This document shows positions 1-10,544 of a stretch of DNA of 64,000 bases, piece by piece. Position 1 is the stretch's first letter; each line of letters starts with the position of its first letter. The notes beneath the pieces were generated by a model. It did no database searches. It worked only from the letters and a program-made list of their open reading frames with translations, and was not told the origin of the DNA. Source of the DNA: Balaenoptera acutorostrata (lineage: Eukaryota > Chordata > Mammalia > Artiodactyla > Balaenopteridae). Made by a program: the position numbers and the translations under genes. The stretch lies in NCBI RefSeq assembly GCF_949987535.1, contig NC_080082.1:30173164-30237163 (forward strand), read 5' to 3'.

Positions 1-92
1 GATCCTTTAGGATTAGTGTCTTTATGAGAAGAGGCACAGAGAGCTCTCTCACACTCAGAGGAAAGGCCACATAAGGACAAAGCTGGGAAAAA
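1..92 (+). mobile_element. MLT1A-like MaLR LTR fragment, cut by window edge
   Basis: The first 90 bases resemble the middle of an MLT1A LTR: a 'gattagtgtctttatgagaag' type core, a run of ag/ct dinucleotides and a 'ggccacataaggacaaagc' stretch. Similarity fades after about base 92. It is the same family as the fuller copies at 29248 and 41753 but in the opposite orientation. Confidence 0.45.
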
Positions 93-1595
93 AGCACAAG
101 GGACTTGAACTATTTAAAAAATTTATTTTGATGTTGTAATCTACTGGACAATAAAGTCCTTGTTTGTTTAATATTAAAAATAGTTGTTATTTAAAATAAC
201 ATTTTTCCTGAAGTTTCACCTAATCCCTACCTTATCTCCAATGACCTTCCCAGGTGCATGTGCCCAGTTTGAAAAGTGCACGATAAGCTGAGTTGAGAAG
301 AGGCTTAAATTGAGAGGGAGCCATGATCCAGGTCAGAAGAAGTGTTTGCAGGAACTGGGGGTAATTGTCCCAAAGAGGAGGGGGCTGAGGGTCAAGCATG
401 ACAGCTACCTTCAGATGTCAGAAAGGGAACCTGAAACATAAATCAAACAAAGGTCTTCAGTCTTAGCAAACACCATGTCCCCTTTTGATAAATATAAAAA
501 TCTTGCACATTCTGGGTATTATCAGACTCTTATTTGTATCATGGAAAATAGATTTTTTTTTCATTTTTCAGCTTTAAACATCATAACTTGAATTGTGTGT
601 TTTCAAACCGTTTTCACTGCTGACCCCCCTCCACTCTGGAGATTCTGATATTCCCATCCAGCCGGCTTTCTTACCTCCCTGCTGAGTTTTGCTATTTTAA
701 GTGTGTAGCTCCGCAAAGCAGAATCCAGCCAATGGGGATGAGTTACAGGAAGGTAGATTTCAGCATAGAAAGAAAGACATTGTAAAAGAATCCAGAATGG
801 ATTGATGTTGTAGGTAGTAAGCCCCTTGTGGCTGGAGGGATGTAAGAAGAGGCCAAGTGACACTGTGAATACCAATTCTGACTTTGTGCTTCAAAAACTG
901 AGATGTACGATGTGGAAACTCCAGGTCTCTGGACAAACAGCCACACCTTTGTAGGTTAGACATTTCAGTGTTTTAAATTCTGTTCTCCATACTTTCAAAG
1001 AGGGGCCACTCACCTCTGATTCCTTGAGATCCCTAATTCTTTCTCCCATCCAGTTAGGGGAGCTGAACTCAATTTGTCTGAGGACTGGAGGGTCCCAGGG
1101 GAGACATCGGGGGTGTGGAGGCTCCAGCGGTAAAGGTGGAGAAGGTGGCACAGGGATGCCGTATGAAAAGGGCACAGGGAGTTCTCTCTGTCACTTCAGC
1201 CTTTCTAGGCCAAAGAGCCAGGGTCCATTCATTACACACCTGGAGGTCTCAGTGCCCTACCATGAAAAATTAGCCTGGCCCTGGATCACTCCATGCTGCC
1301 CCACCATGTACATGTTGCCATCCTGAAAAGTGCCAGTTCACCACTCCCTCCTCACTTTCTAGCCTTAGGCCAGAGGTTACCTTACCACAGGCTAATCTTA
1401 ATGCATTTGGTTTCACCAGGAGGGTGTATTTTGTGAGCCCTCTCCTACCAAACAGAACAAAATAAGGGATTTCATATAAGGAAACCAGATTTCCAGTTTC
1501 TCCGTAACACTTGGATCTGGGAACCTGGAACTGCATCCCCCAGGGCACAATTCACCTCCTGTGCTGCCCGCCCCTTCTGTCACCAGCTGTCCCTT
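93..1595. other. Unassigned, mostly unique sequence
   Basis: AT-rich to about 600, then mixed composition. I see no repeat, exon pair or RNA gene. Short ORFs on both strands (for example 1024-1326) show no family resemblance and overlap each other on opposite strands, as chance ORFs do. Confidence 0.5.
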
Positions 1596-1599
1596 GTCT

Positions 1600-2050
1600 T
1601 AGTTTGGCTTCTTCCTAGAGCAGATCCTGGATCAGAGAGCAAGTTATTTACTTGGGAGGTGAGTCCAGAACATACGTGCAGAAGGTGGGGAGGTGGGCAG
1701 GGAGGGAAGAAAGACCATATAGTTACTACTGTGGGCAGCTAGAGTCTAATCCTGCCGGGGTCACTCTGAGAATCAGTGCAGATCATGCCTCTGTGTCCGT
1801 CCTGAGGGGAGAGGGAGCTGGGGTATTTGTACACCAACTCCTGTCAATCACGGGTGGAGGCTGCTCAAGCAGAGAGAGAGCCGGTGGCCAGAGAGAGCCC
1901 TGGGGCAGAGAGAGGCAGGTCCTGGCAGCAGGGAGGCCAGAGTGCACGGAAAGGGTAAGGCCTGCACGGGGTGGGCGTTGCGGGGGGCAGTGCTGGTGGC
2001 TTCTGCTGCTCTTCTGTAAGAAGTTTGACTCCGCTACTCTGCTTTAAACC
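1600..2050 (+). mobile_element. Ancient interspersed repeat, family A copy 1
   Basis: The stretch runs from a 'ttatttacttgggaggtg' segment, through a purine-rich GGGAGG section, to 'acaccaactcctgtcaatca' and a CAGAGAGAG tract. This order of motifs is typical of an old dispersed element, and related but diverged segments lie at 21815, 30965 and 46330. I cannot fix the family name; a retroelement 5' region or old LTR are both possible. Confidence 0.35.
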
Positions 2051-2059
2051 ATTTTGTCC

Positions 2060-3120
2060 AGCCTTGTTATAAAAGGACATCTCCTCTCCTTGCTGTCCGT
2101 ATCTGACTCAATTCCTGTTCTGTGCTATGTGGGCGTGATGGCGCATGCTGTAGCCTTGTGGGGAGGTGCAGATCCAGGCAAGTTGCTTGCTGTCCCCTAA
2201 GACAAAAGTCACCTGCCTTGCATGGCCTTGTCCTCTCAAATCCCCTGATGGGGCTGACTTTGATGGGGTGTCCTGGGTTCTCTCTTTCCTCGATCCAGCC
2301 AGTCTTGCTTTTGCCTTCTGAAAGCTTTAAATTCCTCAAGTCTCCTGCTCTCTTGTTCATTCTAAGTGAACCAGCCAACTGGTTTCCATGGCGAGTTGTG
2401 GGAGAGATTAATTGGAGGGGAGGGATTAACAATCCTTTTCTAAGTCAAATCTCCAGATCTGGGTCATTAAAAATGATGCCTTTTTTAGTACTTCCATCTT
2501 TGCTGGCATCCCTTTGCTGACCAAAGGAAGAACGGCAGACACTAGACAATGGGCCCCCATCTGCCCTCATGGCCACAACATTTCCTGGAACCAAAGGGCT
2601 GGTAATATTTACAAATGAGAGGGGCAAGTTCTCTGCCAGGCGCTCCCCAGAGGGGAGTTAATCTTCACTGTAGACGTGTTTTATTCTGAGAATCTGTCTT
2701 GTAAACCCCGTGCAGACAGCTGTTGTTTTCAGATTACAGAGCCTGTTGATGGTGTCTCCTTCAAAGGATCTACAGTTTGGGGTTTTTAAATGTTGCAAAC
2801 CATGCCACCTAATCCCTGCTGGGATTTGTTTTGCCAGAGGTGCCCGCCAAGGGCTTCTTTTTTCTGTGTCTTTGTACGCCAGGGCTTGGAGTCAGAACTG
2901 GCTGTAGCCTCTTCTGGATCAAGTGAACTTTTTCAGGCCCTTTTCTCCATTCCTCTTTCTCAGATGCTCTAAACCGAGACTGGGTGAGGCCAGCCCATCA
3001 AATGTCCCCATGGGTCCCGCCTTCTGGGGTATTTAGTTACACCAAGCTGTGGTGAGCGGTGGGAATGGGACAAGTACACAGAGGCATTGAGCCAAAGGTA
3101 TGGGCCTTGAAATGTATCGC
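2060..3120. other. Unassigned unique sequence
   Basis: No recognisable repeat or gene. A stretch around 2390-2480 has TTAATT and GGATTAAC motifs that could be homeodomain sites, too few to call an element. Confidence 0.5.
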
Positions 3121-3129
3121 TTAGGGCAT

Positions 3130-3325
3130 CAGGCCCCGACCAGTTACTAGCTGGGAACCCTGGGGCAAGCCACTTAACTTCTGTCTGTTCCTGTTTCCTG
3201 GGCTATAAAATGGAAATAATGATAGCACCTACCTCAGGGAGCTATTGTAAAGATAAAATGAGATAATACACAAAAAGCTTCTTGGTTGGCACACAGTAAG
3301 AGTTTGATAAATGAGAGCATTTCTT
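3130..3325 (+). mobile_element. MIR SINE
   Basis: Shows the MIR core in order: 'ttactagctgggaaccctgg', a 'gccacttaacttctgt' step, an 'aaaatggaaataatgatag' step and the 3' end 'gcacacagtaagagtttgat'. It is diverged, as expected of a pre-eutherian SINE. Confidence 0.8.
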
Positions 3326-3334
3326 TTATTATTT

Positions 3335-3403
3335 GAAAAAATGTTTTTATAGAAGCATAGCTGATTTACAGTAAGTAGTGTGTTAGTTTCAGGTGTACAG
3401 CAT
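3335..3403 (-). mobile_element. Cetartiodactyl L1 3' end fragment
   Basis: 'ctgatttacag' followed by 'gttagtttcaggtgtacag' is the reverse complement of the terminal L1 segment that appears in forward orientation at 26210-26290. Only about 70 bases remain. The CHR SINE inserted directly beside it, and the duplicated target begins at 3404. Confidence 0.7.
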
Positions 3404-3418
3404 AGTGAGAGCTTTTTT
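3404..3418. repeat. Target-site duplication, left copy
   Basis: The 15-mer agtgagagctttttt flanks the SINE tail and is repeated exactly at 3723-3737. An exact duplication of this length is the mark of L1-mediated insertion. Confidence 0.85.
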
Positions 3419-3722
3419 TTTTTTTAATAAATTTATTTATTTATTTATTTATTTTTGGCTGTGTTGGGTCTCCGTTTCTGTGCGACGAGGGCTTTCTCCA
3501 GTTGCGGCGAGCGGGGGCCACTCTTCATCGCGGTGCGCGGGCCTCTCACTGCCGCGGCCTCTCTTGTTGCAGAGCACAGGCTCCAGACGCGCAGGCTCAG
3601 TAGCTGTGGCTCACGGGCCCAGTTGCTCAGCGGCATGTGGGATCTTCCCAGACCAGGGCTCGAACCCGTGTCCCCTGCATTGGCAGGCAGATTCTCAACC
3701 ACTGCGCCACCAGGGAAGCCCC
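3419..3722 (-). mobile_element. tRNA-derived CHR-type SINE, near full length
   Basis: On the minus strand the element starts at 3722 with a GGGGCTTCCCTGGTGG head, carries an RNA polymerase III A box near 3713-3700 and a B box GGTTCGAGCCC at 3666-3656, then a GC-rich tRNA-unrelated body and an (AAATA)n/poly(A) tail at 3452-3419. The head and body match my memory of cetacean and hippo CHR SINEs. Perfect 15-base duplications flank it, so both ends are intact and it is relatively young. It is not a functional tRNA gene. Confidence 0.88.
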
Positions 3723-3737
3723 AGTGAGAGCTTTTTT
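3723..3737. repeat. Target-site duplication, right copy
   Basis: Exact second copy of agtgagagctttttt, immediately beyond the SINE head. Confidence 0.85.
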
Positions 3738-3926
3738 GCTTTCATCCTCCTCCTCATCATCTGGGCTTCCAGAAATACCATCACTGGCTTCCAGAGGAGG
3801 ACTGGGCCCCATCCACTGCGAAGAAACAGGGGTAGTTTCTCAAATTGCAATGTCGTAGAGGGGGATGGCAAGTCAGAACAGAGAGGACGGCATTCCAGGT
3901 GGTGGGAACCAGGTGGAGTGTGGAAG

Positions 3927-3958
3927 TCTCTTATATTGACTGCAGTCAGTATAAGAGA
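3927..3958. repeat. 32-base near-perfect palindrome without spacer
   Basis: Left arm tctcttatattgactg (3927-3942) and right arm cagtcagtataagaga (3943-3958) pair at 15 of 16 positions; the only mismatch is t3936 with g3949. The centre is CTGCAG. It lies in sequence I cannot assign to a repeat. It could form a hairpin or bind a dimeric protein, or be a remnant of a DNA transposon end. Confidence 0.8.
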
Positions 3959-4024
3959 TGCAAAGAGGAGAAAATGAGGCAGAAGAGGTAGGCTGGGCCC
4001 AGGCCAAACGCCCAGCTTAAAGGT

Positions 4025-4620
4025 GGTGGGCGCCATGCGTAGTTTTAAACTAGGAGACCTGTTTCATCAGAGCAGGGAGTGTCCGTGCTCAGAAAGAACA
4101 GCTGCTTTCTGGGAGAGGCCAAACTTCTCAATTAAGAGAATTCTCCTTTGGTCTTTACAAAATGGCCAGCAGGAACCACACGCTTGGATGTTCCATTTGT
4201 CAAATGACATCCTTTGCTTCGACAGCAAAGCTGAGGCCCCGTGTGACGTGCCGGAGGTGGGAGGGTCGGACATTTTATTGGAAAGTATTGAATTTGTTCA
4301 GACCCCTGCAATTCCCCTGGAAAGGGCCATGGATACGGGGTCAATTTACCCTCCGACCCGAAGCCACAAAGTTGATAATCAGCCGCCACCGTCTATGGGG
4401 GAGATGAACTCCGTTGTGGAGCTGTTCAATAAATCTGCTATTAGCAGGGAAAGTGCTTACATGCACTTAAAAAGAATTAAACAACAAAATAAGAGCTGCT
4501 GATTGACAAGGCATCAATAAAGCCGTATGTGTGCACTGCTGACCTTCCCTGCCCCCAGCTGCCAATCTGTGTTTATTAGAAATCAGTTTCTATAAATAGC
4601 TTGTGGCAGGGAGAACAGTG
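4025..4620. promoter_or_regulatory. Candidate conserved noncoding element
   Basis: Repeat-free block with CAATTAAG near 4130, AATTAAAC near 4480 and CAATAAA motifs. It also carries an open frame on the plus strand (4023-4502, 159 codons) with no recognisable domain and no evident splice context. High sequence complexity and absence of repeats suggest constraint, but conservation was not tested. Confidence 0.3.
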
Positions 4621-4624
4621 AGCT

Positions 4625-4970
4625 GCTTCTCAGATGTGGGATTGTGAGTGCTAACTCTTTAATACTTGGCTCTTGGTTTGATTTAGTTGATGGTTTGCCG
4701 CAGCTGAAAGGTGGGGCATCAGTAGTGAGGGGCTAGTGTCAGGAGGTGGTTAATAATTTTTTATCCTCCCCACCTTCGAAGCAGAATTGCTAGTTCCCCA
4801 CCCCAGATCCGTTCTTCCTTTTCGTTGACCAACTGAACCCCAATTTGTTTCCAGGTTGGCTATGTTCTATGCTAAAAAAAAACAATGGCTTTCCCAAACT
4901 TCTCTGAAGCTTGGGTTGTGAACACAGTTCTCGCTGATGAAACACAAGCTGAGGGTTTCAGGGAAAGTGT
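4625..4970. other. Unassigned unique sequence
   Basis: No repeat or gene recognised. Confidence 0.5.
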
Positions 4971-4974
4971 TTGC

Positions 4975-5225
4975 CAACCTGATACATGTACTACCTCTTT
5001 CTCTTTCTTCCTTCCATTTTCTTCCTGCCTGGAATATGGATGTAAGTCTGGAGGTACAGCAGCCATATTGTGACTATGAGGTTACAAGCTTGAGGATGAA
5101 GACTGCAATGCTAAGGATGGTAGGGCAGAGAGATGGATGTGACTGAAGTCCCTGATGTTGTTGAGTCACTTATAGCTCTAGGCTGCCTATTCATAGACTC
5201 TTTGTTGTGTGATTAAAAACAAAAA
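4975..5225 (+). mobile_element. Ancient LTR-like repeat, family B copy 1
   Basis: 'acagcagccatattgtgact', then 'gaggatgaagac', a GGCAGAGAGATGG stretch and a 'gttgagtcac' step occur in the order of a common old mammalian LTR-like repeat. Related segments lie at 12900-13560 and 43545-43900. Probably MaLR or ERVL class; family name not fixed. Confidence 0.45.
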
Positions 5226-5384
5226 ACAAAAAACTCTCACCTGTTTAAGCCTCTGTAGAAAGGTTGCCAGTTAGTTGCAGCCGAATACATCCCTAACTGA
5301 TGAAATCTTATTCCAGACTCTCATCTCAAATTTATACTACGAAGATGTGAAGATCACGTGCCCAGCATTGGCTCCACTGGGTGA

Positions 5385-5567
5385 TTAAGAGTAGAGTGTG
5401 ATGGCTCTTGAATCAGCTAGACCTCAGCTCAAATCCAGAAGCCAGATGCCACTCACTAGCTGTGTGACCAAGGTCAAGTCTCTTTACAGGTCTTTGCCTT
5501 ACCTATAAAGTGGAGTAATAATAGTACTTACCCCATAGGTTGTTGTAAGTATTCGATGGTGAATGAA
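5385..5567 (+). mobile_element. MIR SINE
   Basis: 'cactcactagctgtgtgacc' followed by 'ataaagtggagtaataatag' and 'taggttgttgtaag' is the MIR core in forward order. Confidence 0.8.
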
Positions 5568-5844
5568 AAAGCTCCATCTTGCAGGGAATAAGAGGCCCTT
5601 GCCTGAGGATGGATGAGCCACTTTACTGGGCCAGGAGGGCACAGGCATGGCTTAAGAAGCTCCAAGAAGTGGGCAGACACAGGAGACTAACTACCATGGA
5701 GGGCACTGGGCAGGGAGCCCAGAGGCCCGGGATCTGGTTGGTCATATGTACACACCTTCCCATGATCCGAGGAAGAAGTCCCACGATGTGGGTTCAGCCA
5801 TGGATTATCTTCCTGGGCATTTGTCATCTCACTGCACCTTCATT

Positions 5845-5975
5845 CCACAACCTTTACTGGGTACCACCAGGCCCCAGGCGCTGTACATTACTGTCTCATT
5901 TCTTTTCTCATCACTCCTCTGAGTGGGTGTTTTTAACCCCATTTCACAGGGGAACAAACGTAGGCTCATAGAGTT
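5845..5975 (-). mobile_element. MIR fragment
   Basis: The reverse-orientation MIR signature is visible: a GGCGCTGTACATTA start, 'aaccccatttcacagg' and a GCTCATAGAG step. Confidence 0.5.
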
Positions 5976-5989
5976 TATCCATTCGTCAC

Positions 5990-6130
5990 CCTTATTTATT
6001 CAGTCCTTCAACAAATGTTTCCTGAGAGCCTGCTATCTACCAGGCACTGTGCTAAGCCTTCTCTGAGTTAATCCTTGAAACAATATTATGAAATGGATAC
6101 TATGAGCCTTAATTTTCAGGCTCAGAGAAC
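5990..6130 (-). mobile_element. L2/MIR-type 3' fragment
   Basis: 'caacaaatgtttcctgagag' followed by 'accaggcactgtgctaagcc' is the reverse of the L2-type 3' end. The right part turns MIR-like (ATGGATACTATGAG, CTCAGAGAA), so this may be two adjoining old fragments. Confidence 0.5.
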
Positions 6131-6134
6131 TTAT

Positions 6135-6550
6135 TGATTTCATTCCTTCTCTCAATGAATTCTGAAATAGGCCACCTGATTGCTACATCAAGAAGCAGAA
6201 GTGGCCCAGAGCACAAGCCAGGCCAGCTGTTTCTGTTGGAGGCTATCTGTACATTGCCTTTCCTCCTGGGGATGATTTTTGGTCCATCTTTTCGCATCTG
6301 CAGGCCTGAAGGTGGTGAGTTAGTGGGGCAAACCTTCAGGCGCCTGCCCCACTGGCCCCTGCCCAGACCCCTGACCTCTGGCCTGGCTCTCAGCTTTGCG
6401 GCGTTGGTGACCCTACAGTAGTTTGTTTCAGATTCTCATTTGCTTTCTAAGGGGGACTTTTCCCCCCCATTTCACTGATGAAGATTGAGGCAACTCCTGT
6501 GCGGTCTGAAATCGTGGACTAAAGTGTAGTGATCCTACGGTATCCCGCCC
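6135..6550. other. Unassigned sequence
   Basis: No gene. A CATTTCACTGATGAAGATTG step near 6470 may be a short MIR remnant. Confidence 0.45.
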
Positions 6551-6554
6551 ACAT

Positions 6555-6960
6555 CTCTTTATTAGGCTGGTGCACTCAACCTTCAGTGACTGTGGGTATT
6601 GGCTGCTAACGGCTCACAGGTGCCCATGAAATTGTCCAGACAATTTTCCTTGGCCAACGGTAAGCACCCTTGCCAGGGGGGTTAAACTCCCTAATTCCTG
6701 AGAGCAACCAGCATACAGTGACTGACTGATCGGAGGGGACCAAAGCCTGGACACCTTGCCTGAGGGTCGAACCGCCCCCTGAGTTGTAATTCATGCTCCA
6801 GGCCTCCCCTGAGGCTAGACTGCAGCTACGACCAAGTTCTTTCATACCTCCTTCCTCCACTCTACCCTACTCCCCTCATTCTCTTTCTTCTGAGAAACAT
6901 GAATCACCCAAGTCCCTGTTCTGGGCTCTGCTTCTCAGGAACCTGACCTAAGGCATCTGG
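6555..6960 (+). mobile_element. Ancient LTR-like repeat, family C copy 1
   Basis: It starts with a CTGGTGCACTC stretch and ends with 'ctgggctctgcttctcagga' followed by ACCTGACCTAAGGCATC. The same start and end order is found at 35030-35440. The end pattern is typical of an old mammalian LTR; the name is left open. Confidence 0.4.
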
Positions 6961-7061
6961 GTAAAACCTTGGAAATCATCTAGTGTGGGTCTTCTTTTTA
7001 TAGAGTCCTACCCTGCCCTGATCTCAAGCCAGGATGGGTTATTAACGGCCACTGAAGCCCT

Positions 7062-7215
7062 TACTGCTCTGTCTTGTAATCGATTGTCTGCTTATGCATC
7101 TGTTTCTCTTGATTGACTAAATGATACTCTTGAGGGCAAGACTGAGTCTGGGTTAACTTTGTGTCTTCCTGTTCAGTGCCTGGCCTGTGGTGAGCACCCG
7201 GTGATAAGAACAGCA
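7062..7215 (+). mobile_element. L2 3' end
   Basis: 'ctcttgagggcaagactgag' leading to 'ttcagtgcctggcctgtggt' is the forward L2 3' terminal pattern, diverged. Confidence 0.5.
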
Positions 7216-7221
7216 ACATAA

Positions 7222-7420
7222 TAGCAAATAGAGCTGACATCAAGTATTTGCTATGTGCCAGGCACAGTTCTAGTGACTACATGTAGTACTTCATTTACAC
7301 CTCTCTACAATCCTCTGAAGTAGGAAATATTATTTTTCTCATTTTGTGGATGAGGAAACCGAGGCTTGAGAAGAGCTTTGAAAGGGAAGCATCAGGGCTG
7401 GAATGCTACACCCCTGACTC
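7222..7420 (-). mobile_element. MIR SINE
   Basis: 'gctatgtgccaggcacag', CATTTACACCTCTCTACAAT, and 'tggatgaggaaaccgaggct' are the reverse MIR landmarks in order. Confidence 0.75.
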
Positions 7421-7424
7421 CTGA

Positions 7425-7940
7425 CTGGGGCTCCCTGTGTCCGTCTGCCCAGAGAGGAGGCCTTGCCCTCCTAAAAAGTTGAGAGAGAATTTGTTCAAAG
7501 GTTCTTAAATAGCATTTCTCATCTCACCCTCGGGGTAAAAGAAAGTAGCAGTGATGCTTGACAAAAGCAAACCACAACAAAGCTAAACATCCTGGTCTCG
7601 TAGCGTGAATCATGCAAAACTGGAAAGGAAAGATGGATTAAAGAATGATGGATCTCAGTTTCCACTGATATTTCACCAGCTTACGAAATGAAGGCACTCT
7701 GGGGGTCCACCACGTGTGAGGAAGGGGAGGCGGCAGGAAGGAAGCTCAGTCCTCTTGCTCTATAGCTGTTCACCCCCTTGCAGTATTTCTCCCTCCACCG
7801 GAGACACGGCAACCCCTCAGACACACGTCTCTTTGCTCTTTCCTTTCAGGATCTGAGCTTCCTAGAGAATCTCGGCATCTCAAGGCTCTAAGGGACTTCA
7901 GGGGTCATTGAACCCACTCTCAATTCAGGAATGAGAATAA
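7425..7940. other. Unassigned unique sequence
   Basis: No repeat, exon or RNA gene recognised. Confidence 0.5.
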
Positions 7941-7954
7941 TGGTTATAAGATTC

Positions 7955-8110
7955 ATTAACATGTTATGAGCGTTTACAATGTAATGGGCATCCTGCTAAG
8001 TGCTTTATGTATTTATTTCTCTCAACCATCCTAGGAGGTAGGTACTATAGATAACACCAATTTGAGGAAGAAGAAGTGAGGTACAGAACATTAAAGTTAT
8101 TTGTTTAAAT
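7955..8110 (-). mobile_element. MIR SINE
   Basis: 'taagtgctttatgtatttat', 'ctaggaggtaggtactatag' and 'gaagtgaggtacagaac' give the reverse MIR order. Confidence 0.7.
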
Positions 8111-8139
8111 TTCTATAGAAAGTAAATGTGTTCATTAAG

Positions 8140-8760
8140 GTTGCATTAGCTCTGTAACAAATAATCCCCCAAATGTTAGTGCTTAACACACTAGAAATTC
8201 ACCTCCGGACCGCCACCTCAACATTCCATTGCAGGTATTTCTGGTGACTGGATGGTGCCTTCTACGTGGTGCTTTGGGGACCCAGGCTCCTTCCATCTTG
8301 TAGCTCTGCTGTCTCCTAGAGCCTTGTCTGTCAACCTTACCCACCCAGTGAAAGGAGAGAGAAAGCACGGAGAAGACATACCTACTTCTTAGACTCTTGG
8401 CCCAGAATCGACATGCGTCTGTTCCTTTCACATCCCATTAATGAAAGTCAGCGATGGAGGCAAATCTAGATGCAAAAAAGGAAGGCAGATGCTTCTCAGG
8501 GGCAACTCTGGAATAAAAGAGATGAATTTGAATGACCACTAGCCATTTGTCACAGTAAGCCCTCCCTGAAGGTTGGAAGAAGAGGGAGGGGGAAGAATTA
8601 GACACTGAAACCGTATCTGTTTCCTTTAACCAAGACTGCATAAGCTTTCCCAGAACCCCTCAGCAGACTTCCACTTAGGTCTCATTGGCCAGAACTGGGT
8701 CACATGCCCATCCCTAGCTGCAAGGGATGCTGGGAAAACAGAATAGGATTGTCACAGTTA
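8140..8760 (-). mobile_element. Ancient interspersed repeat, family E copy 1
   Basis: It begins with a CATTAGCTCTGTAACAAAT segment, runs through long unique-looking sequence and ends with 'ccctagctgcaagggatgct' followed by GGGAAA. This begin/end pair marks a widespread old mammalian repeat; related segments are at 10545, 24895, 36425, 37900 and 52140. The strand is nominal, by analogy with MLT1 LTRs. Confidence 0.4.
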
Positions 8761-8884
8761 GTTTACATCCGTCATGTTTCATCACCTGAGACTGGGTATG
8801 TTGCCTTCTGGAACTAGAACAGGCTTCAGTTAGCAAGAAAGAAAGGAGGGGGATAGGAATCGAGTAATAAGCTCCTTGAGTCTG

Positions 8885-8970
8885 TCACACATTCATTTAT
8901 TCAAAATCTATTCCACAAACTCCAGAGCACCTGTTCTGTGCCTGGCACTGTTTTCTATCATCCAAGGCCA
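8885..8970 (-). mobile_element. L2 3' fragment
   Basis: 'cattcatttattcaaaatct' then 'tgttctgtgcctggcactgt' is the reversed L2 terminus. Confidence 0.6.
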
Positions 8971-8974
8971 TCCT

Positions 8975-9475
8975 GACTGCTACCTAACACTGCACTGAAA
9001 GTTTCTTCACCAAGCTTACCGAGAACCTCAAAGTAAATAAATCCCAGAGACACCCTCCAGGGATCAACCTCATGGCCCATTAGAGGCTTTTGCCAAAGCA
9101 AGGTCACCTCTCTTCTTTGGGGTTCCCAAGAACAAATCCCAGTGCCCCAGGGTCAGACATGGAAATAGTATGCCTACCTGTGGAGGTGATCTCCCCAGCA
9201 ACTCCATCAGCAGAAGGGATGATGAAGAGCCAGGAGCCCTACCCACCAGCTGTCCCCCTGCCTGGCTCTCTGGAGGGCAGCTGGAAGGGGGCTTTCCCAT
9301 CATTTCTGATGCCTGAACCAAGTTCATGTTCAGCATATATATAAAGTTATTTGGGCCAAATTTCCATGTTAACTGTTCAGATCAGAAATGCTCAATGTCA
9401 GTTAAATTTGGTTGGATTATAAGACAACACAGTCAAGATCAAGAACATGTGGCCTGATTTGATTTAACCCAGAGA
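8975..9475. other. Unassigned unique sequence
   Basis: No repeat or gene recognised. Overlapping frames on opposite strands at 9070-9344 are chance ORFs. Confidence 0.5.
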
Positions 9476-9479
9476 AGAA

Positions 9480-9800
9480 ATGCCTTTTCCCTTCTGCTCA
9501 GCTATAACATTATACATATAAAGATACAGAACGCGCTTGCTCTCTGCCAGAAATGTCAACTGCTTTTGATCTCTCCCTTTAGATATTAAAGTTTCCCTTG
9601 CTCGCCCCTCTGCTTGGCAGGCCCCTTAAGGGCTTTCAAACCAATAAACAAGCCCGGAGCTGCTGAGAGGTGGAAGCTGTTTGCCTTTTTGAGCTGGAGC
9701 CCCGTGGCCCGAAGGTCGTGTTTAATCAGCCTCAAGGTTTTGCTTAACATTGACTTGGAGTTTAAAATAGCATTTCAATAACCTCAGCCCCTTCCTGCTC
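9480..9800. promoter_or_regulatory. Candidate conserved noncoding element
   Basis: Repeat-free, with a palindromic CCCTTAAGGG at 9623-9632, a forkhead-type TAAACA at 9645-9650 and several short AT-rich cores. Sequence character suggests an enhancer; conservation untested. Confidence 0.3.
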
Positions 9801-9804
9801 TCCC

Positions 9805-10540
9805 CCATCAGCCATGGGAGGAGGGAGACAGAGGCCCACGGGTTTGGGAGTTTGTGTGTTTGTTGTTAAGGTTCTGAAGCAAATGAGCTGTGCTTGGCTG
9901 GTGGCCATAGCAGAGAGCTGCCCTCCTTGTCTCAGGGAGGGGTTTGGCCCCAGTGCTAGGACCTGGTCCTGAGTGCTTGAAATAATAGGCTTATTGTAGC
10001 AGAATGCCAGCTGGAGATTGGAGCTGCATTTTTTTCTTTTCTTCTTCTCAGACTCTAAAGATAGATAATACTCTTTAGAAGAGGGCACAGGGCCACACTT
10101 GTGTGTTTGTGTTATGCCCATAATATCGAGTGGAAGGTGAGAGCAGGAATTACAATCTTACCTACAAACTGACTGCAAACTCTCCCAAGACTGAAGCTGG
10201 TATAAAGCACTTACTGCTGTTCCTTCCCTGGGAGGGGTCTTTCATGCCACACAGAGTCTCCTGAGATGGACATTGGCTGCTTCTACTTGCTCTGTTTCTC
10301 CTCTCTCCAACCTCCCCCTACTTCTTGACCTTCCCCCTGAAGGATCCTGGTCCTCCCCTGGTGGCATGATTCCTCACCCCATCCTTGGAACCTGGTGTCA
10401 TCTAAGACAATTTTCGTTCATTTTACAGAATCTGCCTACTAAAGCATTCTTTCAATGCATTATTATACTTAGAAATACCCTCCTCATCTGGCCAACCAGT
10501 GAGTTCACGGACTCATCATCAGTATAGTATCAAATAGTTC
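9805..10540. other. Unassigned sequence
   Basis: No gene. The pyrimidine-rich part from 10290 could be a decayed L2 segment, but landmarks are too weak to call. Confidence 0.45.
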
Positions 10541-10544
10541 AGCC

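Noticed and set aside
3656..3713. RNA polymerase III A and B boxes resembling a tRNA gene
   Set aside because: They belong to the SINE head; no acceptor stem pairing, and the element has a long body, tail and target duplications.
3393..3977. 194-codon plus-strand frame
   Set aside because: It runs antisense through the CHR SINE and its tail; composition of the repeat explains the open frame.
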